Shown: positions 1 through 7,724, counted from the first letter of the stretch. The stretch is DNA of 38,539 nt from an uncultured Collinsella sp. (GCA_958433005.1 CAUAWV010000019.1:1-38539); one strand, 5' to 3'. Translations and numbers: made by a program. Notes: generated by a model from the sequence alone, not told the origin.

Positions 1-104
1 GATGGTGAAGGTTCAAAGGTTATTTGCAAAGACTAATTTGAAAATTCCAGTTTGCTGTACTCGTTCCTAGCAGGGTTTGGGGCAGGCACGCCCCAACAAG
101 AAGC

Positions 105-390
105 TGTCCCAAAGGGGCAAGAATGGGGACTGCGGATGATTTCTTGGACCGTTACGCGGCCCTTCCCAGCGCGGAGCGGAACTCAGCCGGCGTGCGGCCA
201 CCGAGCGCATCGCTGCGCCTCTCCGTATTATATCGACCGATCCAGCCCCCGAGCTCCTCGATGAAGCGGGCGGGGGGTCCAGTCCGACCAGTCCCTGCCG
301 TGCCAGAACTCCTTCTTGAGCAGGCCGAAGAAGCCCCCCATCGCCGCGTTGTCCGGGCTGCAGCCCTTTGCGGACTGGATTGGCTACACT
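105..390 (-). pseudogene. IS3-family transposase (OrfB) C-terminal remnant, frameshifted
   Basis: Read on the minus strand from about 386 down to the TAA at 152-154, the translation carries the end of an IS3/IS150-type DDE integrase: the block GCSPDNAAMGGFFGLLKKEF, whose LKKE glutamate would be the third catalytic acid, then WHGRDW, then FIEELGGW, YNTERR and GGRTPAEFRSALGRAA. The first and second halves are in different frames. The run of six G on the plus strand at 272-277 has one base too many, and removing it restores WTPARFIEEL. Everything upstream of the DNAAM block, including the first two catalytic aspartates and OrfA, is missing. A TGTCCC at 105-110 could be the terminal inverted repeat of the element, but this end is a guess. 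The copy is dead and cannot make transposase. Confidence 0.72.
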
Positions 391-487
391 GATGTGGACA
401 GTTCCGGGAGGGGCGCAAGAGACGGGAAGGCCGCGTGCGCGTTCCTGCGCGAGGGCCGCGGGGAGGGGCTGCCTGGGTACGGCGCCT

Positions 488-628
488 GTCAACTCGGTCT
501 ACGTCTTTGATGACCGGGTCGTACTCAATATCAACTTCACGGATGATGCCAAAACGGTCACCCGTGAGGAAGTGTTGGGTTCGAGTGCTATGGACAATGT
601 TCCAGCATGCTGGGATCGAACTCGCTAG
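488..628 (+). pseudogene. Serine recombinase C-terminal fragment
   Basis: The plus-strand frame ending at TAG 626-628 contains VNSVYVFDDRVVLNINF followed by a DD-K-TVTREEV stretch. This resembles the extreme C-terminal part of large serine recombinases (resolvase/integrase family), where a beta-rich tail of the form FVNSVYVYDDKVVL-N-F precedes the end. The catalytic resolvase domain, the recombinase domain and the zinc ribbon are all absent, and the sequence upstream of about 488 does not continue the family. The last 41 bases are antisense to the end of the DUF523 gene, so the fragment stops exactly where ordinary chromosomal sequence begins. It is probably a scar of a lost integrative element; the family call rests on a short match. 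Confidence 0.5.
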
Positions 629-1049
629 CCGGAATCACACGGTACCCGTGACGCAGCAGCAGATCGACAAAAACACCGTTGCCCGCGGTGAGCGTACCGC
701 TAAAGGTGCCATCGTAGACGCGACCCGCACCGCACGAGGGGCTACGGTCCTGTAAGACGCACGCAGCGATCTCGGAAGGGCCGCCCGCCTGCTCGCACAT
801 ATCGAGCGCACGTTGAGCGCCCAGGCGAAACTCGCGATCGACCGAGGCGCCCTCGCAGGTACGGACCTCGCCGTTCACAATCTCGGATGGCTTGCGCGGC
901 GTGGGCAGGCCACCGAAGACCTCGGGGCACACCAGTAAGACCTCGGTCCCCGTGCGCTCGCAAGCCTCGACCAGCTCGCGATGGTAATTGTCGAGCCCGT
1001 TATACTTACAGCTTTCACCCATCAAACAGGCACTTACCACGATCTTCAT
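588..1049 (-). CDS. DUF523 family protein
   Basis: This 153-residue protein begins MKIVVSACLMGESCKYNG, the signature of the DUF523 family (small cysteine-containing proteins of unknown biochemical role). It continues with the family features CPEVFGGLPTPR, a middle VVNG-like turn and CVLQDRSPSCG, in which a pair of cysteines brackets a Ser-Pro. The start at 1049 is chosen because GGGGAGAG lies 6-7 bases upstream; an in-frame ATG at 1109 would place the hairpin of the ftsH terminator inside the coding region. The gene follows ftsH on the same strand but is separated from it by that hairpin, so it probably has its own or read-through transcription. Its 3' end touches a recombinase scar. The function cannot be given from sequence. 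Confidence 0.85.
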   Translation of the reverse strand: MKIVVSACLMGESCKYNGLDNYHRELVEACERTGTEVLLVCPEVFGGLPTPRKPSEIVNGEVRTCEGASVDREFRLGAQRALDMCEQAGGPSEIAACVLQDRSPSCGAGRVYDGTFSGTLTAGNGVFVDLLLRHGYRVIPASEFDPSMLEHCP

Positions 1050-1071
1050 ATACAACTCTCCCCACACAAAT

Positions 1072-1104
1072 CGCCCCATTTGAGCTGGACACTCAAATGG
1101 GGCG
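1072..1104 (-). terminator. Hairpin terminator after ftsH
   Basis: A perfect 13-bp inverted repeat (CGCCCCATTTGAG with CTCAAATGGGGCG) has a 7-base loop and lies 22 bases beyond the ftsH stop codon. On the minus strand it is followed by GATTTGTG, a poor T-tract, so termination may be partial and DUF523 could still receive read-through. Confidence 0.7.
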
Positions 1105-1125
1105 TTCAATACTGCGCTGCCAGCC

Positions 1126-3033
1126 TTACTGCTGCTTTGGCATCAGCGGATTTTCACGCGTGAGGAGGTTCATAAACTCCTCGCCCGTGATCGTCTCCTT
1201 CTTGTACAGATAACGAGCCAGCTCGTGGAGCTTGAACTTGTTCTCCTTGAGGATCTGCAGGGCGCGATCGTGCGCATCCTCGATCAGCTTGGCAACAATC
1301 GCATCCACGCGCTCGGCCGTACCGGGGGCGCAGGTGAGCGACGTGTCCTGGTTAAGGTAGGCATTCTGTACGGTACCGAGCGCCATCATGCCAAACTCAT
1401 CGGACATACCAAAGCGCGTCACCATGTTGCGGGCGAGCTTGGTGGCCTGCTCGATATCGTTGGCGGCGCCGGTCGTCATCTCGCCAAAGATGAGCTCCTC
1501 GGCTGCACGGCCACCGCAATAAACAGCGAGCTTGTCCAGGACCTCTTGGCGCGTGGTCAGGAAGCGCTCATCCTCCTCGACCTGCATGGTGTAACCCAAA
1601 GCGCCACTCGTGCGCGGCACGATGGTGATCTTGGTGACCGGAGCGGAACCTTTCTGGCGAGCGGCAACGATGGCATGGCCGATCTCGTGGTAAGAAACAA
1701 CCTGCTTCTCGTGGTCAGACAGCACCGTGGACTTACGCTGCTGGCCGGCAATGACGACCTCCACCGACTCCTCAAAATCGTCCTGCGTGGCGCGCTTGCG
1801 ACCCTCGCGGACGGCACGCAGGGCGCCCTCGTTGATGATGTTAGCCAGGTCGGCGCCCGAGGCACCGGGCGTGGCGCGGGCAATCGCGGTCAGGTCGATC
1901 GGCGGCTGCGTCTTCACGCTCTTGGCATGCAACTCGAGGATGTTCTTGCGGCCGGTCAGGTCGGGCAGCTCAACGGGGATGCGGCGATCAAAACGACCGG
2001 GGCGCAGCAGGGCGGGATCGAGGCTGTCGGGACGGTTAGTTGCGGCAAGGACAACGATGCCCTTGTGGTTATCGAAGCCGTCCATCTCGGTCAGCAGCTG
2101 GTTGAGCGTCTGCTCGCGCTCGTCGTTGCCGCTAAAGCCGCCGCCATCGCGCTTCTTGCCGATCGTATCGATCTCGTCGATGAACACGATGCACGGGGCC
2201 TTTTCCTTGGCCTGCTTAAACAGGTCGCGCACCTTGGCGGCACCGCGGCCGACGAACATCTCGACGAACTCAGAACCCGAAATGCTAAAGAACGGCACGC
2301 CCGCCTCGCCGGCCACAGCCTTGGCGAGCAGGGTTTTACCGGTACCCGGAGGGCCGACAAGGAGGGCACCGCGTGGCAGTTTGGCACCGATCTCCTCGTA
2401 GCGCTGCGGCTTCTCCAGAAAGTCGACGACCTCCTTGAGGGACTCCTTGGCCTCTTCCTGGCCGGCGACATCCTTAAAGGTCACGCCCACGTCCTTGGAG
2501 GCGATCACGCGCGCACCGGACTTGCCCAGTCCACCGCCGCCAAAACCACCGCCGCCAAAGTTCATCGACGGACCGTCATCACCCATGGCCTTCTTCATGC
2601 GGCGGTTGAGCCACCAGCCGATCAGGAAGAAAATCGCCATGGGAAGGACGAGCGTGAGCAGGTAGTAGGTCATCAGACCCGAGTTCTTATCGGGAACGAC
2701 CGACTCAAGCGAGGCGCCAGATTCAAGCACGCGATCGGTAAAGCCCACGTCATTCGGCACACCGGTCGTCTTGTAGGCGATGTTCTCGTCCTCGCCCTTC
2801 TTGGTGTAATAAATCGTGTAATCGTCCGTGTTGTACTCGACCTTGTCGACGCTCTTCTTATCGAGCGCTTTGACAAACGTCGAGTAATCGGTCTTCGTAA
2901 TCTGCTGCGTGTGACCGATGTTGGGGAACAGAACGGTCGAGAGCACGAGGTAGACGACGAAGGCGATGAGCACGTAGAGGATCATATTCCGTCTACGTTT
3001 GTTGTCATCCATCTCCATCTGCTTGAACTCCAT
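1126..3033 (-). CDS. ftsH: ATP-dependent zinc metalloprotease FtsH
   Basis: FtsH is a membrane-anchored AAA+ protease that degrades misfolded membrane and regulatory proteins. The 635-residue frame has a short basic N-terminus, a first membrane span (about 17-36), an extracytoplasmic domain (about 37-118), a second span (about 120-141) and a Gly-rich linker near 160. The AAA module follows, with Walker A GPPGTGKT at 227-234, Walker B FIDEID at 284-289 and the second region of homology ATNRPDSLDPALLRPGRFDR at 331-350. The protease domain has the zinc motif HEIGH at 449-453 and the third ligand Asp near 526. Length is typical. The first ATG (3033) has no clear ribosome-binding site, whereas Met6 (3018) has GGAG 9 bases upstream; the longest frame is kept but 3018 is equally likely. 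It is transcribed divergently from the cobO-like gene. Confidence 0.97.
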   Translation of the reverse strand: MEFKQMEMDDNKRRRNMILYVLIAFVVYLVLSTVLFPNIGHTQQITKTDYSTFVKALDKKSVDKVEYNTDDYTIYYTKKGEDENIAYKTTGVPNDVGFTDRVLESGASLESVVPDKNSGLMTYYLLTLVLPMAIFFLIGWWLNRRMKKAMGDDGPSMNFGGGGFGGGGLGKSGARVIASKDVGVTFKDVAGQEEAKESLKEVVDFLEKPQRYEEIGAKLPRGALLVGPPGTGKTLLAKAVAGEAGVPFFSISGSEFVEMFVGRGAAKVRDLFKQAKEKAPCIVFIDEIDTIGKKRDGGGFSGNDEREQTLNQLLTEMDGFDNHKGIVVLAATNRPDSLDPALLRPGRFDRRIPVELPDLTGRKNILELHAKSVKTQPPIDLTAIARATPGASGADLANIINEGALRAVREGRKRATQDDFEESVEVVIAGQQRKSTVLSDHEKQVVSYHEIGHAIVAARQKGSAPVTKITIVPRTSGALGYTMQVEEDERFLTTRQEVLDKLAVYCGGRAAEELIFGEMTTGAANDIEQATKLARNMVTRFGMSDEFGMMALGTVQNAYLNQDTSLTCAPGTAERVDAIVAKLIEDAHDRALQILKENKFKLHELARYLYKKETITGEEFMNLLTRENPLMPKQQ

Positions 3034-3110
3034 CTACTGGGGTTGATAATGCTATCTAGAATACCCAACCCAGACGGCGATAAACCGACGCCGGGCACGA
3101 AAGGACAGAG

Positions 3111-3596
3111 ATGGCATCACTGGAAGTCGGCAAGGTTCAGATCTACACGGGCGACGGCAAGGGCAAAACCACGGCCGCCCTTGGGCTGGCTTTGCGCGCC
3201 ACAGGTTATGGGCTCGACGTTCTCATGCTGCAGTTTGCCAAGAAGCTACACTGCGCCGAACACGAAGCCGCGCCGCGCCTGGGGCTGCGTATTGTGCAGG
3301 CCGATCGCGAAACGCCCGAGGCTTGCGCCGCGCAGATCATGGAACTCGCACGCGAGCAGATATCACAGGTCGACGTTCTGATTCTGGACGAACTCGGCGA
3401 GGCCATGCGCCGCGGCTTCGTGACGCGCGAGGATGTCGAGGAACTGATCGCGATGAAACCCGACACCACAGAGCTCATACTGACCGGCCGCGGCCTGCTG
3501 CCCATCGCGGACCTCGCCGACCTGGTCACCGAAATGCGCCTCGTCAAACACTACTTCGACGAAGGCCTCCTGGCCCGCCAAGGCATCGAATACTAA
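3111..3596 (+). CDS. cobO: Corrinoid adenosyltransferase (CobO/BtuR family)
   Basis: This 161-residue protein belongs to the CobA/CobO/BtuR family, which transfers the adenosyl group of ATP to cob(I)alamin or its precursors. A P-loop GDGKGKTT at 14-21 sits in the N-terminal strand-loop-helix. The family landmarks LILDELGEA, ELILTGRG and the ending HYFDEGLLARQGIEY are all present. AAAGGA lies 7-8 bases before the ATG. It is slightly shorter than many relatives, lacking an N-terminal extension. No cobalamin biosynthesis gene or B12 riboswitch is visible nearby, and the 77-bp spacer to ftsH is too short for one. That suggests salvage or general P-loop use rather than a de novo pathway cluster. 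Its 3' end converges on the MATE gene. Confidence 0.88.
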   Translation: MASLEVGKVQIYTGDGKGKTTAALGLALRATGYGLDVLMLQFAKKLHCAEHEAAPRLGLRIVQADRETPEACAAQIMELAREQISQVDVLILDELGEAMRRGFVTREDVEELIAMKPDTTELILTGRGLLPIADLADLVTEMRLVKHYFDEGLLARQGIEY

Positions 3597-3597
3597 T

Positions 3598-3682
3598 TGA
3601 TCCAAAGGGGACGAAGGGAAACGGATCATCGACATCACGACGGAGAGCAATGAGCCGTTTTCCTCCGTCCCCCCAGGGATCA
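3598..3682. repeat. Long imperfect inverted repeat between convergent genes
   Basis: Left arm 3607-3624 (GGGGACGAAGGGAAACGG) pairs with right arm 3655-3672 at 16 of 18 positions, and an outer TGATCC pair extends the symmetry to about 30 bases per arm around a loop of about 30 bases. The structure begins at the cobO-like stop and ends at the MATE stop, so it could act as a bidirectional terminator. There is no T-tract. The GGGGACG core recurs in another inverted repeat at 23969-24022. Confidence 0.6.
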
Positions 3683-5032
3683 TCAGGCAGTGGCGCGGCC
3701 TAGCCAGTTGCCGCTGTGGTGGTAGATGGTGAACATCGTGGCGGTTATTACCCAGGTTACGGGGTAGACCAGCAGCAGATGCTCGAGCGAGGGGTCGAGC
3801 GGCATAATCGCGAACACCCACGCCACGCGGAGCACGACCGTGCCGAATATCGTGAGCATCATAGGCTGGAAGCTCACGCCAGCGCCGCGGATGGAGCCGG
3901 ACGCGTTTTCGATAATCGAGAAGATCGCGTAGAACGGTGCAATGAAATGAAGGATCGTCGTGGTGTAGGCCGAAATTGCGGCATCGTCGATAAACAGACG
4001 CGAAAGCGGGCCCGAGAATACCAGCAGCACGGCAGACAGGCCACCGATAAGCACAAATGAAAGCACGAGCGACGTGTGGTATCCCTTTCGCATGCGATCG
4101 TAATTGCGCGCACCAAAGTTCTGCGCCGAGAACGTAGTAATCGACACACCAAGCGCCTCGGTCACCATCCAGATAATGCCGTCCAGGCGACCGGAAAGAC
4201 CCCAAGCGGTCGTGACATCGGCTCCAAACGAGTTGACCGACACCTGAATCAAAACGTTGGAGATCGAATACGCCGCAGACTGAACGCCCAGCGGCAAACC
4301 GCACGAAAGCATGCTCTTGCAAATGCCGCGATCGATACCGAGTTTGGATAGCGACAACCGCCACGCCCCCGGAGCGCGCATCATGCGGATCACAATCATC
4401 GTGGCATTGGTGCAGATAGTCAGCGCCACCGCGATGCCGCAGCCCAGCGCTTCCATGTGCAGCACGGCGACAAAGAGAATGTCGAGCGCCACGTTGACGA
4501 AGCAGCCGGAGGCAATAATGACCGCCGGACCGCGCGTGTCGCCCACGGCGCGCAACAACGCCGTCCCCATATTGAGCAGCAGCGCCGCAAACATGGCGGC
4601 AAAGTAGCAACGGGCATACGCCACACCCTCGGCCAGCAGCTCATGCGGTGTATTCATCAGCACAAGCATCGGCTCGACAAACACCATGCCCAGAATGGAA
4701 ATGACAATGCCGCCCACCAGCGCGAGCGTCATGGCCGTATGGACCGATCGGCTCAAGCGCTCGTCATCGTGCTGACCAAAAAACTGGCCGGTAATAACGG
4801 CACATCCAGCACCAACACCGACGCAAAAACCAATGCAGAGCTCCGTAAGCACCATCGTGGCCTGAATGCCACCCAGCGCGAGCTTGCCGCCAAACTGACC
4901 GACGATATAGGTACCGATAAGCGTGTATGCCTGCTGAAAGAACGAACTAAAGAAGATGGGGACGCACAGCGACAGCAGCTGCTGCCAAATAACGCCCTGC
5001 GTTACATCGATAGCCGTAGATTTCTTAGCCAC
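3683..5032 (-). CDS. MATE family multidrug/Na+ antiporter
   Basis: The 449-residue protein is strongly hydrophobic, with about twelve predicted membrane spans in two homologous halves, as in MATE efflux transporters. These exchange Na+ or H+ for drugs or metabolites across the cytoplasmic membrane. Typical family stretches include PIFFSSFFQQAYTLIGTYIVG at the start (first helix region), GVGAGCAVITGQFFGQHDD near residue 85-105, and SFGADVTTAWGLSGRLDG in the second half. A GTG at 5032 is chosen because GGGGAGG lies just upstream and the product then begins VAKKSTAIDVTQGVIWQQLL; an in-frame TTG at 5065 has no good ribosome-binding site. The substrate cannot be deduced. It stands alone between two oppositely placed hairpin regions. 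Confidence 0.9.
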   Translation of the reverse strand: MAKKSTAIDVTQGVIWQQLLSLCVPIFFSSFFQQAYTLIGTYIVGQFGGKLALGGIQATMVLTELCIGFCVGVGAGCAVITGQFFGQHDDERLSRSVHTAMTLALVGGIVISILGMVFVEPMLVLMNTPHELLAEGVAYARCYFAAMFAALLLNMGTALLRAVGDTRGPAVIIASGCFVNVALDILFVAVLHMEALGCGIAVALTICTNATMIVIRMMRAPGAWRLSLSKLGIDRGICKSMLSCGLPLGVQSAAYSISNVLIQVSVNSFGADVTTAWGLSGRLDGIIWMVTEALGVSITTFSAQNFGARNYDRMRKGYHTSLVLSFVLIGGLSAVLLVFSGPLSRLFIDDAAISAYTTTILHFIAPFYAIFSIIENASGSIRGAGVSFQPMMLTIFGTVVLRVAWVFAIMPLDPSLEHLLLVYPVTWVITATMFTIYHHSGNWLGRATA

Positions 5033-5157
5033 ACGCCCTCCCCACCAGCGTACGTCAAACAACAAAACGGCACTTTAAGACGAAAGCCAAAACCAGCTTA
5101 GCACCGACCGACGTCGGCCGAAACGTCCCGAACCAGAGCCCGGTGCGAAATATCTGC

Positions 5158-6072
5158 CTAGTGATACAGCCCCGGCTGGTAGTGGTACTCGTTGCTCACA
5201 TGCGGGCACAGTTGCCAAAAGGCGACGGCACTCGCAGCGGCAACGTTGAGTGAATCGACCCCGTGCGCCATCGGAATGCGCACGGCTCGGTCGCAGCCGG
5301 CAATGGTCTTGGTGCCCAAGCCGGCACCCTCGGTACCCATAAAGATCGCTAGGCGGTCAATCTCCTGCAGCACGGGATCGTCCAGCGACACCGAATCATC
5401 CGTCAACGCCATGGCGGCACACGAAAAGCCGGCATCGTGCAGCGCCGCCAGCCCATCATGCGGCCATACGCGCGCCTCGCTGCCAATGCGCGTCCAGGGC
5501 ACCTGGAACACCGTGCCCATGCTCACGCGGGCCGAGCGACGGTACAGCGGGTCACAGCAAGTGGGGCTCACCAAAATGCCATCGACGTTGAGCGCAGCCG
5601 CCGAGCGGAAAATCGCGCCGACATTGGTGTGGTCGACAATGCCCTCGAGCACGCACACGCGCACCGGGCGCTCACCCGCCGCCTCGACGACGCCACTCAA
5701 GAACTCGGCTACCGGAATCTGGCGTGGACGACGGAATGCCGCGAGCGCACCGCGCGTCACGTTAAAACCCGTCAGCTGCTCCATGAGCTCCATGGAGGCA
5801 ACGAACACAGGAACCGGACCCGCGCCCTCGCGCACAACCAGGCGCTCAAACAGCGGCATCATCTGATCGAGCCAGCGTTCGCCCAAAAGAAAGCTCACCG
5901 GCTCGTATCCGGCGCGAACCGCACGCTCGATGACCTTGGCGCTCTCGGCGATAAAAATGCCCTTCTGCGGCTCCAGCACGCAGCGAAGCTCACGCTCGGT
6001 CAGTCGCACGTAGGCATCGAGCCGCTCGTCCTCGAGCGAATCGATTCGCAGCACCTCAACGGCATCAGTCAT
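5158..6072 (-). CDS. SpoU/TrmH-family RNA 2'-O-methyltransferase
   Basis: The product is an AdoMet-dependent RNA ribose methyltransferase of the SPOUT class. The C-terminal half carries the three knot motifs in order: NVGAIFRSAAALNVDGILVSP, then LAIFMGTEGAGL, then VRIPMAHGVDSLNVAAASAVAFW, which form the AdoMet-binding trefoil knot. The N-terminal half (residues about 1-120, with EPQKGIFIAESAKVIERA) looks like the L30e-like substrate-binding domain of TsnR/RlmB-type enzymes. The methylated nucleotide cannot be deduced. The start is taken at ATG 6072 (MTDAVEVL) because the preceding codons look unlike the family. Neither it nor the upstream in-frame ATG at 6105 has a convincing ribosome-binding site. 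Members often annotated as rRNA methyltransferase fit this length of about 304 residues. Confidence 0.85.
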   Translation of the reverse strand: MTDAVEVLRIDSLEDERLDAYVRLTERELRCVLEPQKGIFIAESAKVIERAVRAGYEPVSFLLGERWLDQMMPLFERLVVREGAGPVPVFVASMELMEQLTGFNVTRGALAAFRRPRQIPVAEFLSGVVEAAGERPVRVCVLEGIVDHTNVGAIFRSAAALNVDGILVSPTCCDPLYRRSARVSMGTVFQVPWTRIGSEARVWPHDGLAALHDAGFSCAAMALTDDSVSLDDPVLQEIDRLAIFMGTEGAGLGTKTIAGCDRAVRIPMAHGVDSLNVAAASAVAFWQLCPHVSNEYHYQPGLYH

Positions 6073-6118
6073 AGCAGCCAGCCCGCACCCTTCTTTACAG
6101 CACATCTATACCAAACGA

Positions 6119-6137
6119 GGCGACGCTAAGCGCCGCC
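6119..6137 (-). terminator. Possible terminator after folA
   Basis: On the minus strand an 8-bp stem (GGCGGCGC with GCGTCGCC, one G-T pair) with a 3-base loop is followed by TCGTTTGG. It lies 45-60 bases beyond the folA stop and just before the methyltransferase gene. The T-tract is weak. Confidence 0.4.
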
Positions 6138-6181
6138 CCATGCATTCAATCAACCCGATGATACCGTTCACGCCAGGCGAT

Positions 6182-6700
6182 TTATGCCTCAACGCGACGA
6201 TACGTCACGAACTCATAATCGAGACCCTCGTCACCCTCGCCCGAGGCAATCGTGGCAACCCCGCCACGCCGCGCAATCTCCCACGCGGGATCGGCGTCCA
6301 AGTCGGGAAAGTACGTGTCCACGGGATGGACGCAGTGGTTATGCGTGACCTCGGCCTCCACGCAGCACGGCAAAAACTGACGATACACCTCGCCACCGCC
6401 GATCACCCACGCAACGGGCTCATCGGCAACCACGGCGAGCGCTTCGTCGACGCTATGCACCACGTCGACGCCCTCGGCAGCAAAGCTCTCGTCACGCGTG
6501 AGCACGATATTGCGGCGGTTCTTAAGCGGACGCCCACCGGGAAAACTCAGCAGGGTCTTGCGTCCCATAATAACCGGGCACCCTTTGGTACACGCCACAA
6601 AATGGCGCATGTCGGCGCGATTGGACACCACCATGTCGCCCTCGCACCCAATGCCCCAGTCATCGCACACGGCGACAATGGCAGAAAGCTTACACGTCAT
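6182..6700 (-). CDS. folA: Dihydrofolate reductase
   Basis: DHFR reduces dihydrofolate to tetrahydrofolate with NADPH, regenerating the cofactor oxidised by thymidylate synthase. The 172-residue product has LSAIVAVCDDWGIG at its start, the NADPH-binding PVIMGRKTLLSFPGGRPLKNRRNIVLTR segment and the late VIGGGEVYRQFL motif. The usual LPW of the active-site lid is replaced by DMVVSNRADMRHF, which keeps the likely catalytic Asp (Asp30) but loses the conserved Trp. The start is ATG 6700, preceded by AGGTGA at a spacing of 5; a GTG at 6709 would touch the thyA stop. thyA ends 9 bases upstream, so the pair is one transcript. Confidence 0.93.
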   Translation of the reverse strand: MTCKLSAIVAVCDDWGIGCEGDMVVSNRADMRHFVACTKGCPVIMGRKTLLSFPGGRPLKNRRNIVLTRDESFAAEGVDVVHSVDEALAVVADEPVAWVIGGGEVYRQFLPCCVEAEVTHNHCVHPVDTYFPDLDADPAWEIARRGGVATIASGEGDEGLDYEFVTYRRVEA

Positions 6701-6709
6701 GCGCGTCAC

Positions 6710-7558
6710 CTACACCGCAATGGGGATGTTCTTGACCTGCGGGCCGTGCTCATAACCCCCGACGATCAGGTCGTCGGTCGTAAACGCATAAAAGTCATGC
6801 ACATCGGGGTTAAGCGTTACCTTGGGCGCGGCAAACTGCGGACGCTCGATAAGCTCGCGGACGATATCGACATGACGGTCGTAAATGTGGGCATCGGCAA
6901 TCACATGTAGCAGCTCGCCGGGAATCATATCGACCGATTGCGCGACCATCATCAGCAAGATGGCGTACTGGCACACATTCCAGTTGTTCGCGGCCAAAAT
7001 GTCCTGGCTGCGCTGGTTGAGAATCATGTTGAGCGTCGGTTTGTCATCCTGCGGGCGCTGCGTCACGTTATACGTCACGCTGTAGGCGCACGGATACAGG
7101 TGCATCTCGGACAAATCGCTAAACACATAGGTATTCGTCATAATGCGGCGGCTGTAAGGCGTGTTCTTAAGGTCGTACAGAACGCGGTCCATCTGGTCGA
7201 AATCGCCCTCGGCATAATGGCTCTTCTGCCCAATCTGATACCCGTAGGCCTTACCGATGGAGCCGGTCTCGTCAGCCCACTCATCCCAAATATGGCTGTT
7301 GAGGTCATGCACGTTATTAGACTTCTTTTGATAGATCCATAGGATCTCATCCATGGCAGATTTGAGGGCCGTACGACGCAGGGTAAGCGCCGGAAACTCC
7401 TCACGCAGGTCATAGCGTGCCGTAACGCCAAAGTTTTTAATGGTATAGGCAGGGGTGCCGTCCTCCCACACCGGACGGACCTTTTGGCCCTCGGTGGTGG
7501 TGCCATGGTCCAGAATATCGCGGCACATGGTTACAAACTGTTGATCAGCCTTGCTCAT
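6710..7558 (-). CDS. thyA: Thymidylate synthase (ThyA)
   Basis: ThyA methylates dUMP to dTMP using methylenetetrahydrofolate. The 282-residue product shows the nucleophile Cys157 in LYPCAYSV, the nucleotide-binding NQRSQDILAANNWNVCQYAIL (182-202) and GELLHVIADAHIYDRHVDIV. The PCAY version, rather than PCH-x-FQF, resembles the B. subtilis ThyA and phage-type branch. The start at 7558 is supported by AGGAGGGTCA directly upstream; the frame remains open far beyond this to 8128, but that part is antisense to the DUF134 gene and is not coding. It heads a two-gene unit with folA and diverges from the DUF134-NifX gene, with about 166 bp of regulatory space between them. Confidence 0.95.
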   Translation of the reverse strand: MSKADQQFVTMCRDILDHGTTTEGQKVRPVWEDGTPAYTIKNFGVTARYDLREEFPALTLRRTALKSAMDEILWIYQKKSNNVHDLNSHIWDEWADETGSIGKAYGYQIGQKSHYAEGDFDQMDRVLYDLKNTPYSRRIMTNTYVFSDLSEMHLYPCAYSVTYNVTQRPQDDKPTLNMILNQRSQDILAANNWNVCQYAILLMMVAQSVDMIPGELLHVIADAHIYDRHVDIVRELIERPQFAAPKVTLNPDVHDFYAFTTDDLIVGGYEHGPQVKNIPIAV

Positions 7559-7640
7559 TGACCCTCCTGTCAGTTGCCTATAAGCGAGATTCATTGTAGC
7601 CCAGGCACATGCGGCCCCACAGCCCAAACATAAGCCCACA

Positions 7641-7662
7641 ATTTCTGGCATATGCCAGAAAT
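7641..7662. promoter_or_regulatory. Palindromic operator 1 upstream of DUF134-NifX
   Basis: A perfect 22-bp palindrome with the core TCTGGCATATGCCAGA lies 63 bases before the DUF134-NifX start. It shares TGRCATATGYCA with the second palindrome at 7699-7710, and the two centres are 53 bp apart, about five helical turns. It probably binds a dimeric regulator, possibly the DUF134 protein itself. Confidence 0.7.
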
Positions 7663-7698
7663 TCATTGCATAAATCTGCGCGTTCGCTATTCTATTGT

Positions 7699-7710
7699 TG
7701 ACATATGTCA
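7699..7710. promoter_or_regulatory. Palindromic operator 2 next to the DUF134-NifX ribosome-binding site
   Basis: TGACATATGTCA is a perfect 12-bp palindrome ending just before the AAGGAG ribosome-binding site (about 7714-7719). Binding here would cover the region of transcription start or early transcript. It matches the core of the palindrome at 7641-7662. Confidence 0.65.
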
Positions 7711-7724
7711 GATAAGGAGAGCAC

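Noticed and set aside
1..104. Possible gene or hairpin at the window start (TTGGGGC/GCCCCAA at 77-96)
   Set aside because: No coding similarity is visible; the 7-bp hairpin alone does not support a terminator or an element end.
3034..3110. Cobalamin riboswitch before the cobO-like gene
   Set aside because: The spacer is only 77 bp and lacks a B12-box.
1225..3381. Plus-strand open frame of 718 codons antisense to ftsH and running into the cobO-like gene
   Set aside because: Shadow of ftsH; it crosses the ftsH promoter and overlaps the real cobO-like gene in another frame.
5066..5157. Regulatory palindrome CCGACGTCGG between the MATE gene and the methyltransferase gene
   Set aside because: Only 10 bp in a GC-rich spacer, no partner site and no clear hairpin with T-tract; could be chance.
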